NCBI GenBank assembly: GCA_009617715.1
Contig: VTFK01000567.1
Coordinates: 57,541-121,540, forward strand
DNA: 64,000 nt
Direction of reading: 5' to 3'
Source: Plectrocnemia conspersa
Taxonomy: Eukaryota > Arthropoda > Insecta > Trichoptera > Polycentropodidae
The notes under the pieces were generated by a model. That model had not been told where the DNA came from. It was given only the letters and a program-made list of their open reading frames with translations, and made no database searches. This document shows positions 20,278 through 32,438 of this stretch, piece after piece (positions within the stretch are counted from its first letter, which is position 1; each line of letters starts with the position of its first letter). A program made the translations under genes and the position numbers.

Positions 20278-22735
20278 GTGAGTTAGCTCCTCTCGTTCCG
20301 ATTCGAATTCGGCGCCAACGCGCGCCGAGTTGTCTATGGCCCTTACTTTTACTTTTCTATGTCCGTATTACTGCATTTCAGACGGAAAATCTAATACATT
20401 TTATTATATCGCCAATATGATAATAACAAACGAATCAAATAATAATATTTATTTTAAATATATTATTTATTACCTATTCATATTAGATAGACATGTTTAT
20501 ATTCATTATTGTTAAGAAAATATAAAAAATATGTTGTTGTCATAAAGATTAAGCCAATTTTATTTTTTAAATACCAGCGTTTTTAATTTTTGATTGTTCT
20601 TTCTGCATAATTAATCGATTTATAGATTGAAAATAAGACGTAATAACTATAAATTTACAATATTTTGTTATTGTACAGATGTATTTATTTTATTATAATG
20701 TAAAATATTATAAAGCATGGCTTATTGTATTTAGTTAATAATAGTTCATTTTTATTATATTATTATTGATTTTATTTTAAACTTAATTACGATTTTTAAT
20801 TACATACTTAATTTAAAAGATACGATAATCTTCTCTCTACGTTTTTGAAAACTGTTTTAGTTCTTTAGATATAGTATATATATTCCTTGACAAAATAATC
20901 AAAAATATATGCTAATATACTATGCTATAATTATATTTTTTAGTAGAAAATGTCCATTTGTTACAGTTAACATGTTAAATTTTGATAAAACATACAATGA
21001 CTAGCTAAAGTATGCACTTTTTTTTAAAACTTACAATTCTTCATTTCGTGTATACTTTTAATAAATAATGTATGCTCTAACTAGTGAGTCTGAATACTCC
21101 GACATGAGCTAATTACATTGCTAACGCACAAAATTTGACAGACGAGCGTATTTGTCAAACAACCTAATCACGATCGACTTTATCGTAGAGCCAATAATAA
21201 TAAAAAAAACAGCATTTTTGGTGCGAATAGTTAACACCCCACGAATAACTCTCTGCAACTAATCTATTTTAAAATGAGGATTATATAAATTGCCAACAAG
21301 ACTTACCTTACATAAATGATTTAAGATGCCTATTAAATATATAAATTATTTGCAACATTAAATAATTTGACAAACACCGAACAGCGAAAGCATACAATGA
21401 TTAGTTACACTGTTCTTAAATTATTTTATGTCTACTGTAACTAAAGTAATTTGACGGTGCATGCATTGACTAGTTAATGTATGCATTTTCAAAATTAACA
21501 TATATGTACATCGCTTTGTTATTGTAGTGATATATTTAATATCCATATTAATGGCACATAATTAGATCAATTGAATATGTTTATACTATTTATGATATTT
21601 TATCATAAAAATATGGTTAAACATTTTTTTTAAATAACAAGGCAAACGATGAGTTTTACTGAAACTTTACAAAATATAAAGTTGTTATTTTTATTACTTT
21701 TCTATTGGAAATTAATCAATACTGTTGCAACATTAAATTTTCAAAAACTAAATAACCCAGTGGTCCAAACCCAAAATTCATAAAATTCAAAACGGTTATA
21801 AACGATATTTAAAAAAATAAAATTAACATGTAATTTTTTAATAAAATATTTGTGGTAAAACACATGATTATTATTACATTTTTATTTTTTTACCAACGTT
21901 ATACGGTTTAATTAATTTTTAAAAGATAAAAAATGTTGCTATAAAAATGTATTTAAATGATATTCTTATGTATCTTATTTTGAATAATAAATTATGAATT
22001 TATATATTGTATCGCTTAGATTTTGATCCCAAATATTTTTAGTACAATCTATTATTTCTATATTATATTTTATTTCTGGAAAAATATAAAACGTTATTGA
22101 GGTATTTAAATATGTTTTTGTGGTATTTGTAAATGTGAAAAAATCACATCACACAAATTAAAATTTTGTTAGTCATTATGTTTATAGATGAATAATTTAC
22201 AACTGGATGTCCTTTGACTGTTACTCAATATTAAACATAATACTTGTAATTTAACATTGAGTTAATATGATTTTATAATATATGTACATACATATTAAAG
22301 AAAATACTGTTTTAAAGTTGTAACGAAAAAATGGGAACTACTAATCCAGCAATAATTTATAATCAAAATATTTCACAATCTTAATAAATACAATATATTG
22401 TTTTTATTAATTTTTAAATTATTGAATTATGTCTATATTACATATTTTTTATCAAACCACAATTTAGTACTAATTAAAAAACTATTTATACCGGTGTTTA
22501 TATAAATATGTAATGTGGATCTCATAATAATATACAGAATTAAATTAAAACCACATTTTTTTTATCAGAATATTAAAAACCACAGTTTTGTCCTTACCAA
22601 AAAATATTTGATAAAACATTATTATTTATATCGTAATGTATTTAAAAATAGAATATTATTTCTAGTACCTATAAGATATTTTTTATAGAATATTATATTC
22701 AAAATGCAAATAGGATCTGTTAATAATATACAGAG
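20278..22735. other. AT-rich stretch without supported features
   Basis: Very AT-rich, probably intron 1 of the gene starting at 20275. I see no gene, RNA or clear repeat boundary. Confidence 0.4.
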
Positions 22736-22739
22736 CTAT

Positions 22740-23696
22740 AAAATGGTCAATAACCTTCGCCGATGGTCAATTTACCTATGCTGAAAATGACCCTGATTTC
22801 AATCCGGAAAATAGTGGCTCCAATGCAAATACATATGTCCAAATTTTTGCTCAATGTAAATTTTATATCGGTAATAGCTATATGACACTTTCTGGATATT
22901 GACATTTATCTCGCCCACCTTGAAGCGTGTCCATTATAATTTTATGGACTGCAGTTGTCGAAAACGGTCTCAAAAACGGTTGCACAATATCTCTTTATAA
23001 TTTTCCCTTGTCGTTAAACTATTTCGAATCGTGACCACCGCACCTTTTGTCGGTTTGTCGAATTCCTTTCACCGATAATTGACATTCTAGCCCCGTTGCT
23101 TGCAAATTGTCTAAATCATCTTTTGGTCGTTAAATCACTATTTGGATGTGCTTGCCGTTTTGCTCTTGGACACTGGCCAGATTATTTCTGCGACATGGTA
23201 CTTTCCCACATGAGTTGGTAGCTCATCAACACATTACTCGTGTTAGCTACATATTGATAAAATAATTATGATTTCTTATAAAATTTCTTATTTGTGCAAT
23301 AATGATATCTGTTACATTCGATGTTATTGTTGCTGCATCGTCGTAGTTTCCAAATCCTTCTAAAAGTCGATTTGAACTCATGGAGAAATGCCTTGGACGA
23401 TTCAGCGCAGCTCCGTTTAGTGCTAGTTCGGTTGAATTCTCGTATATTCCAAGTCAGAAGCGAAGTGGAAGTTCCTTACTATTTCTCGATCTTTTGACCA
23501 ATCTAGATGATTCGAGGCAAAATTAGAATCATTGTTTTTGTGTAATAGATCATATTTTAGGGTTAATGTAACAAGTGGACAGCTAATGTAACTCGCAACT
23601 TTCTCGGTGGCGAGATTTTTATTAGGCAGATATTGCATTTATATTTTTATTTTATTTAAAAATAGATATTAAAATAAAAAAAAAAAAAAAAAAAAA
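22740..23696. other. Unassigned block ending in a 20-plus-base A-run
   Basis: A GC-richer block ends on the plus strand with an A-run at about 23673-23696, as a retrotransposed copy would. The best coding-like reading is on the minus strand (71 codons at 23423-23638, then many stops), with phrases such as KYHVAEIIWPVSKSKTAST near 23200. I do not recognise the family. It may be a decayed transposon or a processed copy. Confidence 0.3.
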
Positions 23697-24611
23697 TCTA
23701 GAACGTTTTTAATAAAAGTTGCAGTAATAAATAAAATTAAAAAATAACAGTTTTTAAGTAGTAGTTTTAATTAGATCGACATGTAACTTTTGTGAAAAAT
23801 AGACCTTATAAATATGTTGTTTGAATATGTTAGCCATTCTAATCTGCCATCTTGTTTCAAAATAGCGACATCAAAATAAATAAAATAATCATAACTCCGT
23901 TAGGAAAAATCCTAGAAATTAAAAATGCTCTACAGTAAAAATTTAATCAAAATAGAATTGTTTTTATGTCAAATATACATGGGATTTAGCGGTTTTTGAC
24001 GATAAAATAACAATCGTAGTTACAGATTTTTCTTTAAGTTGTATTGAAAAATATATAACGTAAAATCTGCCGCCATCTTGTTTTTTAATGGCGGTTATAA
24101 AAAACTAAAAAATCACAACTCAAAAAAATTAAAGAGGTCAAAAATGTTTTATTACACATTAATTATTAAAAAAATAAACTTTTACATATACAAAACTACC
24201 TGTTTCTTATGTCGGTAGTTTTACAAAATTGTATTTAAAAGTATAGTTATTTATATATTTTTTAACTTTGAGTATACTACTAAAAGTATAGTTATTTATT
24301 AACTTTGATGAATGTGACAATAACATAATTTCGGTTAGTTAAAATAAACACAATCACCTAAGAATTAATACCTCAAATTATTACACTAATTTCAAAATTG
24401 TTTTTAGTTCTTTTTAATATATATTATAATTTATATTGTACCATAGATATTTTTAATTATTTACCACAAAGAAAAAAGAAAAAAATGAATGTCGATTATT
24501 TTTAAATAGTCGTTGTATTTTGATTTTTTTTTTGACAAAATTATTGAAATAATTTTAATTTCATTTATCAAATAAATACAAAATTGGTTAAAAATTTTTT
24601 TGCGAAATTTT

Positions 24612-24880
24612 ATAAGACCATGTTACGTAAAGATAGAATACGCGTATACATTTATTGATTATATACATTTATTGACCAATATATAAACTATCACTATTCT
24701 AAATTAATTACTTGATATGTTTTTAAAATGAAAAAAAATTGTATCCATATAAAGTATCCATTTCAGTGTTTTTAGTTTATGGTTAACATATGCATTTTTT
24801 TTGATGTATACGTTTTATTATATATTTTTTTAGAATTAAGTGTAACACGTAATATGCATTATTTCGCTGAAATAAAATTT
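24612..24880 (+). repeat. Dispersed repeat family F, copy 1
   Basis: CCATGTTACGTAAAGATAGA, TTTATTGACCAATA and AATTAATTACTTGA occur in the same order as CCATGTTGCACTAAAATACG, TTTATTGACTAATA and AACTAATTACTTGA at 30178-30340. Similarity is patchy. Confidence 0.4.
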
Positions 24881-24911
24881 GATTAGAATTGTTTACCATA
24901 AAGATTTACAT

Positions 24912-24979
24912 GTAAAATTATGCGCTGATTTTAAAAGAAGGAAAATAATATCAGGTTTAAAATCAGCGCATAATTTTAC
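24912..24979. repeat. Perfect 24-bp inverted repeat with 20-nt loop
   Basis: Arm 24912-24935 (starting GTAAAATTATGCGCTG) is the exact reverse complement of 24956-24979. It is flanked by TACAT and GTATA. Transcribed, it would be a perfect hairpin. It may be a miniature element or an unrecognised small-RNA precursor; arms are short for the former and unusually perfect for the latter. Confidence 0.8.
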
Positions 24980-25395
24980 GTATATATCAAATAATTAAAA
25001 AAGTGTTTTTGTATGTAATTACAGCAAAGACCATGCACACAATTATACGTCAAAATATAACATAAACAAAATTAGCTATACTATTAAATATCTGATGAAA
25101 TCAATAGATAATACATTCTTCTACGAAAACACAATTAATGATTCTGAAAAAATACTAATTTATTATTTTTTTCGTAGTGATTAACTCACCATAAAAATGA
25201 TTTTCTAATATTAGATAATTCAATGTATTTTTATTATCTTGTGGTAAAAAAGTGCAAATTTGTTATATACGTACATATAATAATACTTGATAAACCGACA
25301 TTCCTTGTTTATCACTTTTTTTACTATTGTAAATACGACTTTTAATACATAGGAAACCTATAAGGAAAAAATCCATACTTACACATATTCATACA

Positions 25396-25797
25396 TTGAA
25401 TGTGTTATCTCCAAAAGATAACATGCACATATCCCAAACCTCATGTATGTATGTAAATTCATTTGAGAATTTCACATTATATTTCGATCACAAGTTGATT
25501 ATGTTTTCGTCGTCTCGATACTGCAATAACACATTCAATCTGTGTAATTACACGGCTAATCTATTGCTAGAATTTATATTCTTAGGCAAACCTCCAACTT
25601 TGAAACTATTTAAGTCTCACTTGTCGCTATCGGTACTCCGAGCAATAAACAGTATTATTACAAATGCATTCGGAATAATAAAAGGCCACAAAAGTAGCAA
25701 TGGGATTGGTACAGCTAAATATAGACTGAGCCGGCAAATAGGTTTAACAAGACCGGCAGTCATGGCGCCTTCAATTAATTCGCTCGCATGTTTCTAA
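25396..25797 (+). pseudogene. Possible transposase-like fragment, unassigned
   Basis: A 133-codon open frame whose second half reads SLSVLRAINSIITNAFGIIK. LS..RA.....NAFGI is reminiscent of the end of PIF/Harbinger nuclease domains. The opposite strand is also partly open and reads a hydrophobic run (LAVPIPLLLWPFIIPNAF), so the coding strand is in doubt. Confidence 0.2.
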
Positions 25798-27350
25798 TTA
25801 GTTTACTTGTTGTAAATAAAAAAACATGTTTTTCTAAAGATTTTCCCAAAAATAAACCCATTTTGGGTACAACTTTAGATAGCTAGGAGCTCGCGAATTA
25901 GGCGGAAATCAATTTAAGCGTTCACATGATCAATTTGCACTGTTTTAAAATTTATTCCATTTGAATAGACCTACTGGTATGTTTTTCAGCGTCTGTAAAA
26001 AAACTACAGGTGTAACAACTGTAGCAAATAAAATACATTTCCAATTAGATTTATTATTACTTCCGAACATATTGCAATCATACAATTTAAAAATGTAATA
26101 CTCTACTGTCCTTTGTGTCAGGAAAGTTTATTTTTGTTTTTAAAACAAAGTTTGCCGCTATTACATATTTTTTATGGCGCAAACTGAAAGTGAAAAATTG
26201 AGACCGTCACGTACAATTTGTATGTTATTTATACTTAAAGTTTTCCGTGGGTGCGTCCGTAGGCTCAACTCTGAATTCCAGACGTCAAGCTGGATCAGGA
26301 GATGCGAAGAGAGAAGCGGCGGCTTTTTTTGCGTCTGAAATTAGGTAGACTTATTCATGGTTAAAATTCCTACGAGATTCGTATGATGTCTTGAACTTGG
26401 ATGTTCAAGTGTGAATTTCATTAGAAGTGTCAGAGAAGATGATCCTATGGCCCTCTTCACAGGAGATATTATTTTTCGCCCTTTTTGATGAGACGGCCAA
26501 TAGTGGCCGTTGGGTTTTGATTGCTGTTGGCTGCTAGAGTAGATCGCACATCCCGAAATCAGCTTTGTCACCGGTTTTATGTTTTAATAACATAATATTT
26601 AGATTCTTACGCCTGTTTAATTTTGCTTAAAGTTTTTTTGAGTTGCAGATTTAATCGTTATTTTAAGTGGTCAAAGTGTGCAATTTAAGAGTGGTAGTTA
26701 AAAATAATAAAAGCAATTAAAACTAAATCTATGGATATTAGTTTTGTATATTAAGTCGCTTGGTAAATCTATCATATATCAAACAGATCCACCAATATGT
26801 AGTTGGTCGTAAAATACCGAAAAGAAATGTTGAGTGAAAAGTTTGCGAAAATTTTTTTTATACGATTGATTTGTATGACAGTTTTGACGAATAGTGAACA
26901 GGTTTATCTTGACCAATTAAGTCGAAGGAGAAATTCACACTTTTAGATCTGTCACGAAATTTTTTTTACGCTTTATTTGGGATGATCAGGAATGATATGT
27001 ATTCTATAAGTTTTTTATAGATATCTCTTTAAAACATAATTGTGTATTTTATGATAAATATGGCATATTTTTTATCTGACTGTTCTATGTTATCAGAGCT
27101 TTACTATCGTTTTAGCCACTCTACATATTATTTTATATAAACATATCCGCAACAAAACAAAGTGCAATCAAACTTTTTGTAAAATATTTTTTGTATTTCT
27201 GATTATTATATTAGGTTTTCTTAGATTTTCCTGATCTCGTTAATTCAAGTCGAGCTAGGTCGCACATATTAGTTATAAAACAATTCTTTAATAATGAGCT
27301 AATTTCAAAAATAAAAGTCAAACATATTGTTAATAGTTTGGCGATCATTT

Positions 27351-27470
27351 CTCACAAGGCAACTGCTCATATGAGAATTGCTCAGATGGCTCGCTCGCGT
27401 GTCAGCAATATTCGTTTGAGCGATGTTCGTATGAGCAATCGCCTTGTGAGCTATGTTCGTCTGAGCAGTT
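27351..27470. repeat. Array of inverted GCTCA-type motifs
   Basis: CTCACAAGGC (27351) is matched inverted by GCCTTGTGAG (27441-27450). AACTGCTCAT (27361) is matched inverted by CTGAGCAGTT (27461-27470). Between them, GCTCANAYGANNATNGCTCA-like modules repeat in both orientations. Confidence 0.7.
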
Positions 27471-27550
27471 ATATATATAAAAAAATTATAGAGAATACAT
27501 TTTTAATTAATATATAAATAAATTAAATAGAATATGAAATAATTAATTAT

Positions 27551-27790
27551 ATATTTGCCTCCCCTTTTTCAGCAAGATTTCATTAGGAGCGCAGAACTTT
27601 AAGTCGGTCGCTTTCACAATAGCGAAATTAAGGTAGCGGAGTACGGCAAAAAAAAAAAATTATTATTGAATTTTAATTATTTCCCCCCTTTGACTGTAAC
27701 TTCGCCGCCTCATGTTCGCTATTGCGAGCGCGACCGACTTACAGTTTTGCGTTCCTAATACAATTTAGTAGCAAAAGGGGAGGTAAATAT
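27551..27790. mobile_element. Foldback MITE with about 75-bp inverted repeats
   Basis: Left arm begins ATATTTGCCTCCCCTTTT; the right arm read on the other strand begins ATATTTACCTCCCCTTTT. Both continue through TTAGGA(G/A)CGCA(G/A)AACT and AAGTCGGTCGC to CAATAGCGAA. TTAATTA-like AT-rich sequence flanks both sides. Non-coding. Superfamily not determined. Confidence 0.8.
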
Positions 27791-28530
27791 TTAATTAATT
27801 TTTAGATAATTTTTTTTTAAATTATTTATAAGAAAATAAAATAATTATATTTGAGATTATGTCAGATGTCATTCAATATGGTTGTAACAAATAAAATTCA
27901 AACCTTTTAATTTATAGAAATTGTGAAATTGTCAGATGTCAGATGATTCAGCTGTAGTTTAGGAGTTCACTACAATTTTCTAGGTAAAAACCGACAATCT
28001 CAAAATAAATTCTTTAAAAATACATCAAGTACATAAATATTAAAATACATAACAATTAGCTATATTAGCTAAATAAATTATTAAAATAAAAATAAGTATC
28101 ATTCTAGACTTATCACTTATTCTAAATGTGATAGAGATTTATCCATCGGATTAAATCGCATAGAAAAAAATGTATGAAAATATCGCACACAGAAAAATAC
28201 CGACATACACAATAAAAAACCTTACATTATATTTACTTTATCTTTTCCTTCTATTCAGCTTTAAAAATTGTAATGTAGTGGTTGGACTTGGTGATAAATA
28301 CAGAAAATATGATAACTTCAACAATATCTGGAATGGTTGTTTCAACGATGTTTATTTAAATTTAAAAGATAGTATAAGGATAAATAGCATAATAAACAAT
28401 AGGATAAGTCTGCGTCGCGTTGTGTTCAATTGTTTTCTCAGAAGTTCTGGTTGAATTTTCGAATTTCAGACTTAGCTGGGCTAACAAGTTCGACGTGTAG
28501 TGAAAAGCAGCTGTATTTTCGGTCTTCTTA

Positions 28531-29474
28531 TGCCTGAACTACACTCTCTGGAAGTTGTCCGAACCAAAGTTACAAATGAAGTCGGCCGAGTCGGCCACAC
28601 TGTCGCGAATTTCATATGCCCGCACGCTTCGCGGCGTGAATGATTTCTGGACGGCGGCTTCTGTCACGTACAGCGCGCCACCGAAAAAAGTGCCAAATAA
28701 TCGCAATTTTTAAATTGCTTGTATTAAAATTACGCTACTGATACTTATAAAAGTTTGTGTGGGCACTCACCAATACAATTTCAATGAAAACTTTTCGGTC
28801 GTAAATATTCAATTTACGCAAAATCTTTGTTGGCTTTTGAAAAATGCCATAAGACATAAAAATGATACTTCAGAATACGAACACCACATGTGTGACTATC
28901 CTAGAATTTGTCGCCATCGATTCTAAATAATAATTCGTTATGGTGTGACATTTATATAAATCGATCTAAAAAAATACATAAGGATATTGAAAAAGATTTT
29001 TTTAACAAAATCAAGTACCACTAATTATTTAATTTTATATGAAAAAAAATTAATAACGATATCTGTTAGAAGAATATACTACCAAAAATATAATTAATCC
29101 CATTTTCTGCCCTAAAATATTCAAAGATGTCAGTAAGAGTCTGTTGAAGTCCCCGATAAGCATGTGTTAACCATAGGACGCCTACGAAAACCGAGTTACT
29201 CGTTCTATCTCAGTTTGCGAAACACCATATCATTATCTCTCTCACTCTCGTCACTTAACACGCGAGAGAGCGAAAGAAGTATCTCACCGCTCGCGCTCGA
29301 AAGAGCAGCTCCGACTTCGGTACCTTTGACCCCACTTTACCTCCCGGTCTCGGTAACCTCGGACAACTATCAAGAGATTTTAGAGCGGGCAGAACCGAAC
29401 TCGACCGAAGTAACCCACTATATTCTCCGTCCTTGGCCAACCTTGGCCAACTTCCAGAGAGTGTAATTCAGGCA
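28531..29474. mobile_element. 944-bp TIR element with TTA duplication (PIF/Harbinger-like)
   Basis: Terminal inverted repeats of 27 bp start TGCCTGAACTACACTCTCTG on the left and TGCCTGAATTACACTCTCTG on the right, with one mismatch in 27. Flanks are TTA at 28528-28530 and TTA at 29475-29477. Three-base TTA/TWA duplications are typical of PIF/Harbinger elements. The interior has GC-richer ends and an AT-rich centre; a 100-codon plus-strand frame at 29164-29466 is low-complexity (SLSLSLSSL) and extends into the TIR, so it is unlikely to be a gene. No transposase: a non-autonomous element. Confidence 0.85.
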
Positions 29475-30177
29475 TTAGACGGTACTCGACATGGCTTCGT
29501 TTAGTGCGAATTCGACTTAACTATTTTGTGTATCAAGGAAATAAAATAGTAAGAAAGTTCTTGTGAAAGTTCCAGATAAAAATTCCAAATCGAAATGTAC
29601 TCAAAAAGGAAGTATCGTTTTTGGAGATAGGGGAGGTGCCTCGCTCTTTCCTACTCTGAACCATTTTGCCAATGCGATACTTCGGGACAAAAACATACTA
29701 TGTTATTGTATTTAAAAAAATGCTTTTAATTCGAGTACTTCAGACACCTTTCACCGACTGTGTCAGAACTTGTATCGGTCGATTTTTTCAAAATGCATTA
29801 TTTTGTACTGTTTATCCTCCCAAATATAAAATTGTTTTATATAAATATAATATGAAATTTTATATTCTGTATTTGATGTATCAAGTACAGTTATTTGTTT
29901 AATTAAAAATGAATAAATAAAAAAATATATAAATTAAATTGAAATAATCCACAAATTTAATATTTATCTTGTCGAAAATTTTCCATACAGTAAATTACTA
30001 TATCTAAAAAACTGTAACACTGATTTGTAATCTATGAATGAAAGTTTTTATATAAAATGGGTTATCTTAAACATATATACTGTATAATATGAAATTGTTA
30101 ATATATTTTAACTCTTACACTTTAAGAAACTGTGTTTATTGCGCAATTAATGTATGTTTTTGCGAAAATAAGATAAC

Positions 30178-30450
30178 CATGTTGCACTAAAATACGCTTA
30201 TATTTAAAACAACATAATGGCGTATTTTAGTGTAACACGATTTTATTAAATTACGTATAAATATACCTTTATTGACTAATAAACACGCTGTTACTCTAAA
30301 TTATAAAAGTTAACGGATCAGAACTAATTACTTGACTTGAATTTAAATTTAAGATTTAGAATGGGAATAAATCTTTTTATATATTAAAAAAAAGTACAGA
30401 AAAAGCAAAGTCACGCATTATTGTGAAATTAAAAATGTTGGATTATTTCC
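30178..30450 (+). repeat. Dispersed repeat family F, copy 2, with internal inverted repeat
   Basis: Related to 24612-24880. It also contains TGTTGCACTAAAATACGC and, 26 bases later, the nearly exact inverted copy GCGTATTTTAGTGTAACA, which could form a hairpin. Confidence 0.4.
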
Positions 30451-32300
30451 AACTCACGTGTTCATTCAACAATGGTTTCACGGTCGCTTATTTTAGTTAA
30501 ACCTTCTGTGTCTAGCGTATTTTTTGGACTAAATGTCTACTACAGATATGGCTCTTGATACAGGTCTAGTGGAATATATTTTTACCGCTTTTCTTTAGTA
30601 AATCTTTTCTAATGATTTGCGTTCATAATATTTTTTCTTCTTTATATTTCTTGTTATATTATAATAACATCAGAGAGTAGCCACAGATAAGAGATTCGGC
30701 CTACATAAGTTTTATTGGGTTACATTATGCTGCGGCGGATAAAAGCACATCCAAACGTTGGACGATTTTATTTGCAAAAAATGTTTGATAAGTTGTATAG
30801 ATTTTGATAAGTATTCTCATAAGTCATTTTTATCTTTAACTTATTTATTTTATCTAAATTACCAGTGACTCAGAGATTAATTTTCTACGCGAAGAACTGA
30901 AGAGTCGTTATCAAATCTCCAGTTCCTCTATAGTTCATAAAAATAATTTACTTTACTCTCTCCAAAAAATATCAAACATCTTTCATTCGGCTATTTTAGT
31001 CTCTTAGTTCACGGAACAGATTTGCTGGTTTACCAATGGTAAGAATGATCAAGCAATTTTCTATATCTGGCGTTCCGACTGAAAGGTTATCGACTGTCCG
31101 TGATGTAAATATTTTACATAACATTGTATAATAAATTATTATTTGGTAACTGTATAAGCAATAAAATGTTTAAATGTCGTTGGTTTCAATGCATTTCATT
31201 AAGAATTGATCCGAGATATGCAAAACCACTGAACGAATATAAAAAAGTGGGCTTGAGGCGAAAGTCTTCATTATATGTTAGGTTTAATTATTTAAAACTG
31301 TAAATGTCATACATGGTTATTATAGAAAATATGTATTAGTCGTACGGAATTTTTAGGACATATCCGAACTTTTTATTAAATTAGTCAAGTTATATTAAAG
31401 GTCGATTTTGATGCCTCTTTTTAGCTCTCAATTCAAAACAGATTCTATGGAAAACCAATTTTTAGAAAAATGTCCGGACTTTTACATTTTAGTCCTTTTA
31501 AATCCTTTGGACTTGTTTTTTATTGGCAGCTCAAAAATGTCCGTAACGTCTGTATATTTTTTACCATTTTATTTAAAATTATATCTGAAAATTAATAATA
31601 TTATAAATAATATAAATACGAAAAATTCGTTTGTTTGTTTAAACAAACGAATTTTAAACACTTAAACATTTAAACATTTATTATATAAATATAGTTTTAT
31701 AATTAATACATTTTTATTATATAATATTAATGTTTGTACATTTCTTAAATCAATTAAATTCCATTAAATTAAAATAATATATTTTTTAAATGAATAAAAT
31801 ACTATATATAATTTAACTTTTCAACTTAATTTTGCTAATATAATATAGAGGTAATATTTTTTTTTATTATATTTAATGATCATTAAATTATTTAAATAAA
31901 TATCTTCATTCAAAAAAACTTGAACTTAAGGTAATACTTAAAACCTAATTTAAAAAAATTAGAGTACGAAGGGTTAAGATCTGGTATATACATATATTTA
32001 TTCTGAGCATTTATCTCAAATACTACATTTTGAAACCACTATTTTTTTAGTGAAAAACTCATGATCTTAAGGGTATCCTACGTATTTAAAAAGCTTCAAT
32101 AAAACAAATGTGTTTTATAAACAAAAAATTTACCAAGAACGGAGTAAACAAAACCGGGACAGATTTTTAAATGACATTACCATTACCAAAACTTCTTAAA
32201 CGTTTAAAACCAAAAGATTTAATAGTATTTTGGCGGATGGTATGTGAATGGTGGCAATTAGACACAGACTAGTGTTTATTTGAAGTTTAAATAACAGTTA
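30451..32300. other. AT-rich stretch, no gene seen
   Basis: Only a small palindrome at 31622-31655 (15-bp arms around GTTT) and a GTCCGGAC-containing patch around 31340-31560 stand out. An isolated GGGTTAA near 31972 resembles a piggyBac end but has no partner. Confidence 0.4.
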
Positions 32301-32304
32301 CACA

Positions 32305-32438
32305 GTTATTGAATGTTATGAATGAGTTGTCTTACTCCTGTTGTAGTCACTAGAGGAATATTGTTGCTCTCGCCGCCGTAACGTGTGTTGATAAAATATC
32401 GCCTAGCTTGTGGCCAAATAAATTGTCCCCCACATTGT
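32305..32438 (+). repeat. Dispersed repeat family C, copy 1
   Basis: Starts GTTATTGAATGTTATGAATG, passes TGTTGCTCTCGCCGCCG and ends CCAAATAAAT...CCCCCACATT. The same order is found at 47130-47292 and, inverted, at 42309-42441. The AATAAA near the end and the promoter-like GC core make a short LTR or SINE conceivable. Confidence 0.7.

Noticed and set aside
26200..26580. GC-richer patch with a 76-codon minus-strand frame (PNGHYWPSHQKGRK)
   Set aside because: Unrecognised, with no boundary or splice evidence; left unassigned.
28170..28454. 94-codon plus-strand frame with a hydrophobic N-terminal segment (LYLLYLFLLFSF) as a secreted peptide
   Set aside because: Very AT-rich codons produce such hydrophobic runs by chance; no cleavage-site or cysteine pattern and no promoter seen.
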